The translations under genes were made by a program, and so were the position numbers. Of a DNA stretch of 64,000 bases, positions 21,650-34,691 are shown one piece after another (position 1 is the first letter of the stretch; every line of letters begins with the position of its first letter). The DNA is taken from positions 122,001-186,000 of the forward strand of contig CAJNDS010001213.1 of the NCBI GenBank assembly GCA_905221605.1. Direction: 5' to 3'. This DNA is from Symbiodinium natans (Eukaryota; Sar; Dinophyceae; Suessiales; Symbiodiniaceae). The notes beneath the pieces were generated by a model. The model was not told the origin of the DNA and did not search any database. It saw only the letters and a program-made list of their open reading frames with translations.

Positions 21650-23930
21650 ATGACAAATGGCAGGTGGCCTTCAGCCACTGGCGGCTTTTGGCGGATGTCA
21701 GCCCGCTGAGAGCCGAGTTGCAAACCACGGTTGTGGAACCTCCTGGAATCGCTCGCATGCATGTAACTGATTCAATGGCTGAAACTCCACTTCATGATAT
21801 AAGCATAAAAAGAACTGGCCACCTTTGACCCCTGATGCCATCCGCGCATGGGCAATCCTCTGTTGCTTCGGCAAGGTTCCCGCAGAAATGTACCTCAGAT
21901 CTGGCAGATTTTGAACCGCAGCATGACAGTAACAAGCTTTAAAGTCAAGCTTTAGCTTGTCGGATCTGGACTTCCGGATGTGTTGCCAGCAGCAGCACAT
22001 ACCCTACCTCACAAAGTACAACCACAGTCGGCTTTTCGAATCATTACGTAGAGCTCCGACAGGGTCAAGGTACTGGCACGACATCGGTCCAGCAAACCAC
22101 GCCGCTCTTCTTGGTTTATGCTGTTACAACTTTTACGTGCAGAACACTCCTTCTTGACCTGTCAACAGGGAGTCGAGACGCTGCCGAAGCCACAGCAGCT
22201 GTGGGCCCAAGTGCATGGTTCAATCGAAGCGCCTAGATGCCCTTCAGCAAACATCAGCAAACTGAGCATGGGTGATACCGCTGCCCGCCCTTTACAAAAG
22301 CAACGTCAAAAGGCTCGGGGCAAGGATGTGCTGTGTTAGTTTTTTGAGACATTCAGTCCTTCTTTGCCAGGTTGCTTAATGCCTGGCCTGCTGAACGCCA
22401 CAGCATGGCAGTGGTGTAGGACCTGCTGGTTGTTGAGTATGTCACCACCTGGTCTGAAGGGGGGGGTGCAGAAATGCACCCTGCTGCTTACATCAGCCTG
22501 GGGCTAGTGACAATACTAAATACAGGAGACTATACACTGAGACGCAGGTGTAAAATGAGCCCTTCAAATCCCCTGGAAAAAGTAAAAGGCTCGCCAGGCA
22601 AAACTTGTTCAAGCATACAGGGCACGTTCGGCTGCACTCCGATGAGCTGCATACAGAGCAAGCGGTGCATCCTGAGCGGCAGAAGCCAGATTCCTACTCG
22701 CAGCCTCGTCTTTGGGATTTGGGGTCTTGCGAGTCTTGCGTCGCTATCATTTTGCCCTTCCTGCTGTTCTCTAAACTTCATGCGGTCACGGGGCACACTC
22801 CTCCAAGCCCCAGCAGTTTCGCAGGAGGCAAGTAGCGCACTGCACACCACCACGTTCGCTTGCACCTCACATCTCCATGGCCAATGCCTATATTTACCAA
22901 TGCCTATATTTATATGATCCCGGTGTTCCGCACGCAGCATGTACGAAACTGCATCTAAGCTTCCTCCACCCGGACTTCTGCAGCTTAACCTGCAGGCCCT
23001 CTTAAAGTCAAGCCTCTAGAACTGCTAACCAGTACCAAGGACAGCGGCTTCGACCCTCCAACAGATTGCAACTCAGAATGGGGGTCGCCTCTTTGGCCTG
23101 TAGGTAGCCCAGAAGCTCTGAAGCTCCAGGCCATGGGACACCACCTCAACCACTAACTTTCCATGCGCGTGTCGACTTAGGGAAGCCCAAAACAATCGAA
23201 ACCCTATGGGTTGCAGACTCGGAACTCTGACTTTTGCAGCATGGGCGTACGAGAACTGAGGGCCACACACGCGACAGCTGCACCCAAAGCTACCACGTCA
23301 CACTCCTTGCAACGGCACCATGCAGGGATTGAAACAGAAGCTTGCCCTCTCAAGAACTGCTAAGACATCCGTCCAAGGAAATACTAAAAAATGAAAGGAG
23401 TCCAGACAGCAACTTCCGTTTTCAAACCCTGCCGAAGATCCAAGGAAGCCCATGGAATTCTGCTGATCAACGATAAGGCCATCGGCCACCTCGCACGCTT
23501 TGCAAGTCGGCAACAGCGCTTACGTTCGCCGCCCAGCATTGATGGCGTGTCGATGGATTGACGCGCAGTATTCCTGACAAGTGCCCGGCACCGGCCTTTC
23601 CGGAGAACAGGCGGTGATGGATGCACTGAAAGAAGTCTTGTCTGCAATGCGCCTGAGATTGCCGCAGCTTTGCCACCAGAACGGGAGCAAAGATGAGCCA
23701 AGCTTATACGATGCTTGGTGACTATTGGCAGCTGAAGACTTCGAGACTTCGAGCTTGACACTTCTATTGGTCAGCCTGCGGCAGAGGAGGAACAGCGTGC
23801 GGAAAGCCCTCTGCCAAGCGCTGGCGCTGGCAAATGCCTGCACGGATGTGTTTACTCCACATATACAAAATGCATGATAACCTTTCAGACATTGACATTG
23901 TACCTGATTGACTGATTGAGTGGCCTACAT
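21650..23930. other. Region without a supported gene
   Basis: Contains a 16-bp tandem duplication (22881-22912) and chance-length frames only. Confidence 0.35.
22881..22912. repeat. Perfect 16-bp tandem duplication
   Basis: CCAATGCCTATATTTA occurs twice head to tail with no mismatch, a recent duplication. Confidence 0.95.
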
Positions 23931-23932
23931 AC

Positions 23933-24003
23933 CCGAAGCCTTCCTCTTCTGGGTGTGCAGTCCCGGCGGCACTCAGCGCTGCATTGTAGTGGAAGATGTT
24001 GAC
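23933..24003 (-). CDS. Exon with PPR-like motif
   Basis: Between a GGTGAG acceptor and a GTATGT donor (23932), it reads VNIFHYNAALSAAGTAHPEE. The core F-HYNAALSA matches the first helix of plant/algal-type pentatricopeptide repeats, which in dinoflagellates typically read SYNAAISACEKG. PPR proteins bind organellar RNA. Further minus frames down to about 23520 (SFSASITACSPER; SAWQRAFRTLFLL) have similar flavour, in other frames. It is one PPR unit or a decayed copy. Confidence 0.48.
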
Positions 24004-24009
24004 CTCACC

Positions 24010-27000
24010 TTGACCAGGGATGCTTGCGACGGCAGGATGAAAATCAATCAAATCCGAGCAGCGCGTGGGCCGAGTGGGCCAGCAAGTGATTCCAGTACCC
24101 GTAACAAGCCAAGGCACCACGCATTTGCGTCAGCTCCACTAGCCTAAGCTAAAAGGCAATCTGAATGGGTGGTGATGGCAGAGAAGCTCGACTGGAGCTG
24201 AATCTTCACATGCACGTCTTGTTGGAGCCGACTGGCAGGCGCAGAACCGCTGAGGTCTGCCGAGCCCGACCCAGATCGGTGATGGTCTTTGTAGTTAGTC
24301 TTGGCTCCTTGGCACAATGCCATCATCATCCTGCAACGCTGGGCCCAGACTTTCTGGTATTGGTATTGAGGCCCAAACCTGCGCCAGCCTGTCTCCAGGG
24401 CAGAAAACCCGTGCTAGACGAAGTGACTTGTAATGCGCAACTGGGGGCGAAAGCTCGATGATGCAGGAGGGGGTGCACGAGTGAGAGCAGCAGGGTGGTA
24501 GTCCATGCTCAACATGCGCTCCGGAGCTCCCGACTGCGAGCGATCTTCGTTTCCAGAAGGGGACGAAGCGCAATAATTACCATTACACCTCAAGCGCCTC
24601 CACCTGGCTCTGAGATTACTCTGGGCTGCTCCAACACTAAAGTCTTGGCTCCCTGGCGCCTCAAGAGCTGTTCTCGTTCAATCTGCGTGGAGCTGGAGAA
24701 GATGTTTGGGGCAGCCACGGCCATTGCAGAATACCCAGATTGCGCTACTGCTGTGCTTGACCCAGTTAAAGAAGTCAATTGCGCTCCTTGCCGAAACACA
24801 GTGAAACATGTGGCACATCAAGGTATCGGATCCGCTCCTGAACGGAAGGCTGAATGCGACATGCTGAAGTTCGGGGAAATATCCAGCCTAAGCAGTGCGA
24901 AAGTCTGATCCTTGCAGGAGCCGTATGCGAAAGCCTACACATGCTAACTTGCGCAGAACTTTCCCGATGGTTTATGCACGCACTCCCTTTGGGAGGGGCT
25001 TCGCATGGCATCTGCAACACATACGCACGTGGCAACAAGATCACACGTCGACGTATCAACATCATACTCGGTCAGGAACCCAAGACGCAGCTCTGATTTG
25101 CTCATGGTACGCATGGTGGCAGACACCGACTGTACATCCACGACCCTACTAATCATGGGGCCGCCACATGGGCGCTTCTTGCAACTATGCTGAGAATGCT
25201 GAGCTGCTGTGGGGCATCAGCTGCCCTTGCGGCGGAGCCCATGAAACCTACGCGTTCGATGAATTGGGTGCATTTGGGTGCATCAGATGATATCACCTGC
25301 CTCGAAGCTTTCACAAGGGCACCTGAATGAGTCGTCCCACTGGCGCAACTACAATTCCCAGCATTCGACCCTGAAACATCAGACCATGCCCGTGAGAACT
25401 ACGCGCCAGAAACGTTGTTGTTGTGCTGATTTGCTGTGCCTTCTGCCACTGCAGCCCAATTCACTCACTTTTCATACTTTCTCGAGGATCTGAGCCGGCC
25501 TTAATTCAGAGCCTCCAGCAAAAGCTCCGCCGCATCCGCAACAGGAGTCTTTTTGTGAGTCTGGCCCATGAGCAGAACGTGATCCTTAGCAGCTTAGCAG
25601 CATGAAAGCCGACCCAGGAAGAAAGAAAGATCTGTCGGGCCTGAACAAACAAGAAGTAGTAGAGACAGCAGCCTTACTCCAAAAGTCGTGGTACCAGATG
25701 ACCGTCTTTGGACGTCACGCATTGGTTCAAGCATATTTCTGACCGGGCTCTGAGATGCGCCGGAATACCCTGCGCAAGTCCTGAGACGCATGCACAGCGA
25801 TTCCAAGCAGATGCGGTGGACCTGACGCACTCAGGTCCAGAAGGAGGCTTTAAGAGGTCGTACGTTTTCAGGCCAAAGCTGGCAAGCACTGGCACATGTG
25901 GCGGTGATGCACGTTTATTCAGTCGCGATTCTCTTTTGGCGTTGACCACTCGCCCGATCAGGTCGAAGCCCTGAAACCTGAGCACGACATGTTGAAGTCT
26001 GCCACTGGACTTTCACAGAACTTCAAAGCATGCGTCTTCCGTGGCACCCACGCAGCGCAGTCCCGCAAAACAACGAGACCCAGAACCCAAGCAACACGGT
26101 CCGTATTCGCCAAGCCACTGAACCATGACCTCATGCTAGGCACTGGAGCTCCGGCCAGGCATATCGAAACAGCTGAATGCTTCCCTCTTCTGCATGGCCA
26201 GATGAAGCTACAGCATCCATTTATGACGCTTCTCAAACGTTGTTCTGCGTTCTTATGTAGGCCCGCCACACTCCTGCCATAAATCTCCACAACCGTGCGC
26301 AGTTGGTCCCACTCCTGCTGCATGGAATTGTAAGGATGGGTGGCTTCGGAACGTTTAAGCTAACGTTTAAAATGCAGCCATCCAGTCATATCCAGTCGAC
26401 TGCATAAAGAATGATGCTATCTTATATCCCAAGCGACACACTAAACGGTGTCCTCGTTTACGAAGATTTCCTCAGCCAACTCTGTCGCCACGTGGCCTCA
26501 CGAACGCGGAGTCGTGATCGCTCCGGCGAAGCAAGTTTCACTACACAACTCTGTTGGCAAACCGATAGCGCAACAACACTGTCCCCACTCACCCAGCCTC
26601 GGACACGGCCTATCTCGGTGCACTCAGGCCAATGGACAATTGCGAACCGTACAAAAGGAAAGTTCGATCGAACAAGTGAGAAACAAACCAACAATGCCGA
26701 GTGCCCTCGTTTATTACAGAATGAAAGAAGCCCTAAAGGGCGAAGCTTACCTGAAAAACAAACTGTCAACCAGCATTGGGATGAAACGTTGATGATACAA
26801 AGCCCGCAAGCTTGCTTTCCCCCTTTTGCAAAGTCACGGCAGTGCACTGGAACCCCATATCAACGGCAGATGCGCAATCAGAAGAGGAGCGGTATCCTGA
26901 TGTCAACCGAGGCTCTGAAGCTCACCAGGTTTCTCAAAGCCGCTAGTATCTGCTCCTTGCTTCTCACCAGGAGCTACGAGGGCATGGCTGGTTGTTGTGA

Positions 27001-27842
27001 CATGTACAGCACAACGCCGTGATGTCCCTGCTTCAGTGAACATGCGTGATGGTCTAGGTGGTGCGGGACCAAGAAGTGCCCAGCTTCGGCAATGGCCATG
27101 CTGTCCATGTTGTCTTCGTCGCTGGCCTGCACGTTGCAAGCTTTGCGTGTTCTGGCAGTACTAGGGTTCAACCCACCCAGGCCGCAAGGAGCATTGCTCA
27201 TCAAAACCTATTGCCCAGAAACAGGCCGAGCTCTCTGGCTGCCAAAGTTTGAGCACCTGCGCGCCTCGATATGGATGTTCCGCAGACCGTCCCCGGCCTC
27301 CGATCCTGTTTGCAGCTTATGGCAGAATCCCAATGACAGTTGCCGCGAGCATCCAGAACATTTCGAAAGGTACTTGTGGCCGGAAAGCGCAAGGGCCATC
27401 TGATGTCAAAATCTCCCAGCCTATGCTGCTGCGCCGCGAGCTCCTGCACAAAGGTGTGCCACGAGTCGTGGCACTGTAAGTGTCGACTGCAGAAATTGGG
27501 GGGGTGGGGGGGGGGGGGGGGGGGGAGCGTGCTTCTCAAGTCAAACATTCATGCAAAAGGCTGGGCTCTTCAGCTTCACGCCTGTTGCGGGGGCCAGAGC
27601 CGATACTGCCAACGGATGCTCGTCTGCCTGGATCAATACTTGCAGGATCAGGTCTCGATTGCCCCCCCCCCCCCCGCCCAGAAAAAAAAAACAACCTAAA
27701 ACTATCCGAAATCTGATGCCGAAGCAAGGCAAATGCAACCTCAGCCTGTGTTTCCGATTCAAGCGATACTCAAATTCAATACAACCTCTGACCTCGACTC
27801 ACAGCTCGGACCTGCCAACATTCTTGAAGCTACGCTATGCCA
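24010..27842. other. Region without a supported gene
   Basis: Frames of chance length on both strands. A poly-G run with one interruption (27498-27525) and a poly-C run (27662-27675) face each other 136 bp apart. Confidence 0.35.
27498..27525. repeat. Poly-G run
   Basis: 28 nt of G with one T at 27505; with the poly-C run at 27662-27675 it could form a long-range G:C stem. Confidence 0.95.
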
Positions 27843-28020
27843 CGCATTACAATTCCCACTGGTGCCGTGCCTGGCTCTTGCGCATGCTTCCCGTTGACGG
27901 ATGTTCGGCGTATTTGCGACAATCTGCGCCGGCGCTCCGCGTCTGCCGCTTTTTGCGCCTCGACGCCTGCGCGCGAGGCGAAGGAAGCGATCGAACAATG
28001 CATTCAGAGAGCAGCTTCCG
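27843..28020 (+). CDS. Candidate exon on the plus strand (weak)
   Basis: Frame reading ACFPLTDVRRICDNLRRRSA then TPAREAKEAIEQCIQRAASE, running into a CA microsatellite at 28028. The charged helical end is protein-like, but the opposite strand is similarly open and neither boundary is convincing. Confidence 0.28.
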
Positions 28021-28862
28021 AGCAACGACACACACACACACACAGAGCCCGCCACAAGACACATCACCCCAGTGTGGCTACAATGCACTACACATCCAGC
28101 ACTCTTTCCGCCAATGCAGATGCGGCCCTTCGTTCTCACTGCATAAAAAAACTCAGAACTCAAGATACGTGGCGGATGCTGATGGTTCGACGATGTTTAC
28201 AACAATCTTTTCAAAGATAGAAGGTCACCGACCGAAGTGCGACTCCCCAAGGTGGAATCTCCCAGATGCATGTTTCCACCAGGAGACGCAAGACCAAGAG
28301 ACTGCCCCGAAGTGACTTGGGGCAAGTGCCCTCTCGTGCAGGGAGGACACCCGCGGCAAGTTGCAAACTGGGGCACTGCGCACCCAGTGAGACAGCCATC
28401 TCGGTCAAATGGAACAGGATCAACAGGCGGGAGACTTGACACACGCACGAAAAACGACTCGGCGAGGGTTGCAGCGGAAGTTGGGACATTGGCCAGGAAA
28501 AAAGAAAGATTTTTCAGATCGTGACGGGCGAAATGCGGTGGGGGGGAGTGGGCGAGTGGGCGAGGGGGGCCGCGCGGCCATCACGTACCTCCCACGCTCT
28601 GCGGTCACCTTTGAACAGCCAAGGGGAGGAGCAGGCTGTGATTCTGAATCTTCGAGGCATGGTCCAATGGCGTCAATGTGCTCACTGCCACTCGATTCAC
28701 TGATTCACCTTGTGCCCTGGGCAGCAAGCGTGTCTTCCATTCCATCGCGATGAAAGTACCCAAGCATTTCAAAACTTGGTCAGAATCTCGCTGCATGCCC
28801 ACGGCAGGTGTCAGCCTTAAGGGTAGCGCGTCCAAAGCAAAAGGCAATCTCGAAGGCTGTAC

Positions 28863-29625
28863 TCAGCTGCTTGGGTGGACACAGTTCTTGCCGTTTACTG
28901 TTTTTTTGACTTTTGTGGACAGCAGCTGCGAGATAGACAGCGAGTCAGCATAAGGGTTTTGCCTTGGCTTCCGTTGCCGTGCCCTTGCCAAAATGCATTG
29001 CCGGGTTGTTCTGATTTGCCCGATGGGCGCAAGCAGAGCATTCCACCTGTGTAAGGCAGGCACGATGTCTCCATCTCGAGTGATGTGTCGCAGTTGCTCT
29101 TGGCAACACGTGCGTAGCCGTATGAAGTGACCCATACAACACTCGGCATAAACACAAAGGCATGCAACAAATTCGGCAACTGGTTGACGCGTGCTGAATG
29201 CTAACATGCAAAACATGCATAAGTCTGAGCTGCACTAGTTGCACCATCTGCTGCCAGAGTTCGTGTAAGGCACCAGATGCAAACGACAATTCGGCAGCCA
29301 TAGACAGGCAAGTTAGCAGCTTGTCACATGATCCCTGCTTCACACACATGTCGCTCAGGTGCGCTCTGCATAGCTCCTGGATCATATTCCGCATTCAGGT
29401 CGTCCAGGGAGTACTGGCTGGTTTTTTTCCCGGCGCCTCAGCTCACAAACTGGAACCCGCAAAGATGTTTTTCGAGCCTCAATGTCGTAACTTCTTCTCA
29501 GCTCTGTCGCTATCGCCGATGTTTGCAATCCACAACTGTCGAAGAACCAGGCGAAGCTCTCATGGAAATTGTAGCTAAATTCAAGCTCTTGGGCCCTGGC
29601 CTGTACCTCTGGACATAGCTGCAGC
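28863..29625 (-). CDS. Three-exon gene (partial), helical protein
   Basis: Exon 29625-29457 follows an excellent polypyrimidine acceptor (a T-rich run then CCCCCGTGCAG) and reads EVQARAQELEFSYNFHESFA ... ELRRSYDIEARKTSLR. Exon 29376-29245 (exactly 44 codons) reads SCDKLLTCLSMAAELSFASG then LHELWQQM. Exon 29141-28863 reads HFIRLRTCCQEQLRHITRDG and ends in TGA. The two introns (80 and 103 nt) are GT-AG and phase 0 on both sides, although the exons lie in three different frames. Helical repeat character; family unknown. It may continue the large gene immediately upstream on this strand. Confidence 0.58.
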
Positions 29626-29905
29626 CTGCACGGGGGCGAAAAAAAACAAAAAAATGCCAAGTGGCACTCGAGGTAGCTTGAAGCACCCGGGCCTCGCCAG
29701 AAACAAGAGGAAGGCAGTGGTGCCAAAGAGTGGTCAGCAGCAGCCTCCAAAAGCGGGTTTTGGGGCGAGGAAATGGCAAACCGTTGACGCAACAAGCGTG
29801 CCTTAAGCCGCCTCCATCGACAAAAGCTGTTGCTGCTTGCTGGCCTTGGCAAGGCGAGGAAAACACGGGTTTATACAGATGGGTCCCACATCCAAACTGA
29901 GGGGC

Positions 29906-32900
29906 TCAAAGGAGCCGATAATAGATTTCGGAGCAGGCCACCGCAACATCTGCTAACCTGACCGTGGGCAGTAGGTCCACACAGTAGGAATCGTCTTTGA
30001 TCACGTTGACACGTACTGCCAAATTGCACATGTGACCGAGTTGAGATGTATAAAATGACTCATGCCAATGACCATGAAACGAAACATAGTCGGTCAGTTG
30101 GCCTCCTGGCTCTGTCGGTGTAGTCTTAAGGCCTTCCGCTCATCAGGCAGGAACATGGAGCAGCTCAAAGGCATCCTATTGGGCTGCTGCATGTGCAGTT
30201 ACTCACTTAGTGTCAATCTGGCCGAATCTAGCCCATGCCCAGAATCTGGGAGCAAGGCCTGCAAAACACGAACCGCTGTCTCAGAGCCTGAGTCCACGTC
30301 TTCCACCAGTGTCTGCTACATGTTCGCGGAGTGTTGAACAAGTAGCCTATTGTTCCTCTGTTACTCTGTTCGACGACTACTGTCGGGCACAGCAGGCCTA
30401 CAGTGATACTGGCAAAAACCCACAGGAAGGATAAGAGGTTAATTAGGCGCATCCACACCAACAAACACAACCATACGGCAAAGTCCGTATCTCACCCGCT
30501 CGCAATGGGAAGATCCAGCTCCAGCATCTCTAGTCTGAGCGGCATCGAAACATCTTCTTGCAGTCCGCCGGGGAGCACTACAGTTCACTTTTGCCCTGGT
30601 GATCCTGGTGGCACATTCCTGTACAAGTACTTTTTTTGACAGCGTTCCGGGTGATGCGTGGGATGCCCAGGGCCTGAACGGAGCCATACCGTAACAGCAA
30701 TTCTTGTGCTTTAAACACAATGTCCAGCAGTATGTCTTGTAGAGGGGACATGCCATCACGTCCAGCACAACCAACTGCAAACGCTGCTCCAAGAAGCTAG
30801 AGGCTAGAGGTGTTACTCAGTTGTGCTAAGAGTCGGTTTAGCTGCTCGGCGTAGCCGTGCAGAGCCGACAACGTCCTTGGTGATGTGCTTCCACTGGCAG
30901 CTAGCTCCACATGCTGCATCAAAAGAATGCCCTTGGATCTGAATCAGTGCTTAAGGTGATAGCCACCTTCTGTACACTTGCGGCCTGCCTTCTACCACAC
31001 TGACTGGAGGCCGCCGGGGTGCCAAAGCAGGTTCATGCCAGCGCCCATGACATGCCTTTGACTTTCGGCAGTAGAGGTGCGACGAGAGTATACTCTTGCA
31101 TAAAAAGATGTCAACCAACTACTGGACGCATGAGGCACGGCAAAACCCTCGACCGGCAAAACAACAGCGCTGCAAGAAAACACAATACTAGCTGCCAGCC
31201 ACTTCGCTGGAACTAAGTATGATAGGTCTCAAGAACATCAGCATTTCTCCAAGTCTCGTGTTGTCCACGTGATGGTCCACGGCCTGAATGCAACGTTTCC
31301 GGCCGAGCTACGAGCAGGACGGGATATTCCACAGCCTCGAAGATGGTCTTGATGATGTCATACCTCCTCACAATCTCGAAGGCCGCCTGTCACGGACACA
31401 TGCTGAGACTGCCAGGACAAGAGCTGAGCATCATTCAAGGCCACCCAGCCTGTGCCGGAATGAGGTCCTTGAGTGCCTAGCCACGCACACACGAAACGTA
31501 TTCCAACATATGGCTGCAGGGAACGCCCAACTGAAGAGCCACGCCAGACACTCTCGCAACTGAAGAACTTGAGTATTTAACAAGCTTTACAATCTCCAAG
31601 ATTCATCTATCCTCTGTTCACCATTGCAGCAACAAAGTGCTCTTGCAGCACCAGAGACTACCACCGCGTTGTCCTGCGAGAGCGAAAGCTGCTTGGATTG
31701 AAAAATTGTTCGAGCTGCTTCCCAGTCAAGGCTTAAGCGCTCACATGGCGCACACTCGGTATGTACTTCATGTGACTAGCGCAGCAGTAGTGTGCGCATT
31801 GGAGCCGGGTCCCAGGTTGTCAGGGGCTTCTGTGTTCCTTGGATGTTGCCAGCAGAGACAGCATGTACTCGACGCAGCCGACCTCCACTACAGCCTGCCG
31901 GCCAGCATGCGGCTCTGCGTCTGGTGTCGTGGAATGCTTTTATACAAGAAAAGCTGCAACATACAGAGGCTACGTCCAACCAACTGGCTCCTGAGCGCCT
32001 TTCAATGTTGCAGAAACGGTCATAAGTCGGCTAGTTTTGTACATGTCTGTCGTAATTCAGGCACTGCGCAAGAATAAAAAACTTAGAAAGAACAGTCAGC
32101 AAAGCCAGCGGTGCCTCGCGGATGCGAAGCTTCGTCTTTGCCAGGTTGCTGAGGAAAGCCGCGCCTGCAAGGCAGAGGCCCAGGGCGGCCCAGGTAGGCC
32201 CCATTGCTTTTTCCTATCGCACGAATCTCGGTGACGACTGTTGTCACAATATGTCTCAATCCAATCCCGCCTGCTGCTTGGACTCGGGGTTGGTCCTTGT
32301 AATCCTGGCCAAAGCTTTTCAAGGAGGCTTATGCAGGTTGGCACAAGAAAGGCTGCGGAACTGCATGTAAAGGCCTTCATGTACTGTAGAGATCTGGCAG
32401 CAGCCTGAACCAGCAGAAGCAATCAAGAACCAATGTTGCGCAGTTGCGCATGATGCAGCCAAGCACGGTGAACATGTGCTTCCTTACGGAGGCAAAGGAT
32501 TCGAGACACCATGAAGTTACGCTAACTCTTGATGGGCACTTCTTGTCAAATGGTTCAACGCCCAAGGTATAAACTGTAAACGACAGCACAGGTACCGAAC
32601 AGATGTCCAGGCTGTGCGATGCCCAACAGCTCCAACACCAAGAAGACATGAACAGCACAGGCACTAGAAAAGAACCTACATGCCAAAAGGGTGATGCTCA
32701 ACGGATCTCAACGGGGATCACCCAAGGGATCTGAGAACTGTGAGTACGACGCACGATATCCTACGATCATCTGGTGAACACCCGGAGCACTGCAGGGATC
32801 ATCCTACATGCTCCGCAGGATTTTGGGGGGCGGGGGGGGGGGGGGGGGCAAGGGTGAGGATGAAAACAATGGTATGTAACCAGCATAGCCTTCTCTCTGT

Positions 32901-34148
32901 AGAGCAAGAGCGCAACTTCCTCATTGAGCGTCACAGCCGCCAGGAGGTAGAACATATTGGCCGCAAAGCCTGGAATGTATTTTCAGAGCAAGCACGAGTA
33001 GCACAGGCATAATGCATACATAGATGCCGGCTGCTTGTCCCAAGGAATTTGCGCTTGGTCTGGTTGGGTTCACCAACTTGCTTTCAACTTTCTGGCCTGC
33101 ATTGCTCTCGGTGCTGTCAGCGGCCAGATGCCCAATGATCGTGAGGCACTTGTGGCATTCCCTCAACTAGTGGTGGTTGAGCATGGCAAACTCAATCAAG
33201 TGGCTGGTGCTGCAAGTGCCACACAGAAAAAACTACGAGAATTGCAGTCATGAGTCATGCCCACTTCGAGTTTTCGCGTCAAGTGGTACTCATCCTAGCG
33301 CCAAGTTGCGTCACATGCAAGTTGCGTCACACGCGTCATGCATAGCCTTCCATCCTTGACATGAATGCGCTGAACTGGAAAGCGCATGAAGAATCCCTCC
33401 TTCTCCAGCTTTTCATGGACTTCGAGTGTGAGGTTGAGCAGCACCCCCGCACCAGCCTCCGGGGAAAGGTCCAGGGTTCCGGCATTTAAGCTTAGGCGTG
33501 CAGGGGGTGCGCTCCAGTGACCTCTTCTGCCACAGCACAACACAAAGACATTCGAAGCACCTGCCTCTATGGCTGTCGTGTACTCGTGAAACTTTTTCAA
33601 CGCCTTGCACGAGGCCGCTTGGCGAAGTTGCTCTGCAGATTAAGCAGTTGACGTGGCTGCTCTTGGAAGCCATGGGCCCTGCCACACAACATGCAACACG
33701 AGAAGGAAGAACTTGGAAGAGTGAAGCCAAGGGGATCTTGTGAATCTTGTGCTAACCTGCCAGAGCGCATTGATGACTTTCCGAACCACGTGTGTGTCCA
33801 TCAGATCGATGCGTATCCTGAGTCAGGCTGCAACACAGCTTGCTCTGTCTCATTCGGCGTGGATGCACATTGCCTGAGTCCTCCGCTGCGAGCCCGGAGC
33901 GTCACTCATCAGCTGCCACTGCGAGATCAAGTTTTCCTTCTCAGCTGCACCTCCCACGGAAATATTTACGGTTGCAGTTATTGTTCCGAGGCAGTCCTAT
34001 CCAATTTCTGCCTGTTGTGTTTGCCCTCACTATCCTCGACTCGTGACTATCGACTGTCATCACTTTGGCACGCCAAGGACAAGCCCGGCTTCAAACGTGC
34101 AGCCATGTGGATGGCGACCCTGACATTGACGATCACCGCTTTCAGCCG
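29906..34148 (-). CDS. Large multi-exon gene with short introns, helical protein of unknown family
   Basis: Around 20 minus-strand exons. Good ones: 34148-34064 (LKAVIVNVRVAIHMAARLK); 33817-33757 (IDLMDTHVVRKVINALWQ, donor GTTAGC); 33630-about 33320 (CKALKKFHEYTTAIEAGA; LLNLTLEVHEKLEKEGFFMR); 33166-33074; 32969-32881 (MFYLLAAVTLNEEVALLLYR); about 32560-32488 (donor GTAAGG) to 32404 (83-nt intron, phase 0); 31731-31591; 31559-31364 (donor GTATGA); 31283-31203; 30938-30817; 30774-30631; 30577-30496; 30408-30381; 30315-30207 (donor GTGAGT); 30015-29906, ending TGA. From 30938 down every junction is GT-AG and phase-consistent, with introns of 42, 53, 87, 65 and 191 nt. The middle exons near 32400-31750 are uncertain. 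Mostly helical, HEAT/ARM-like feel; no domain named. Confidence 0.65.
32825..32848. repeat. Poly-G run (one C interruption)
   Basis: 24 nt of G with C at 32831, inside an inferred intron of the large gene (C on the coding strand). Confidence 0.95.
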
Positions 34149-34691
34149 CTGAAGCTTCAAGAAGGCCCCAATAGTAGCTGACCCCCCAACTCTCGAAACG
34201 AGAACCCTTCACCAGTGTTCAGGATGGTTGCTAATTGCTAGTGGTCTTGTTGGTGTTTGCAACGTATCAGGGAAGCGACATCTAACCTGAAAGAAAAAAG
34301 TGAAAGAACAAAGTTGTTTCAGGGGCAGGCGGAATGACGACTGGGACAAATTCTGACCCACATCATCAACACAAGGAATACTTCCTTACGTGGTGCTTGA
34401 AACACATTTGCTCCACGGTGTGGAAAGCACAAGACTGAAACGAATCTTGCGAGACAACTGTCAATGCTCATTCGTGAGGCAGGTGGCTTATCGTGTTCTC
34501 ATCATCGTCCTGCTCCTGCAGACAATGCGAATTCATGTGAGCCCTGTTCCCAAACAAGAAAACTCTGCGCGTCCTCAAGCTCCTGGGCCATAACGACGGC
34601 AAGGTTTTGATCCTTTAACTCCTGCTTCTGCTCACAGCTTGGGCGCGCAGCATGCATCGCTCAACCAAGTTCCGCCGGTACCACCGCATAC

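Noticed and set aside
27160-27185. Sequence resembling a tRNA B box (GGGTTCAACCC)
   Set aside because: No matching A box, acceptor stem or cloverleaf could be drawn around it.
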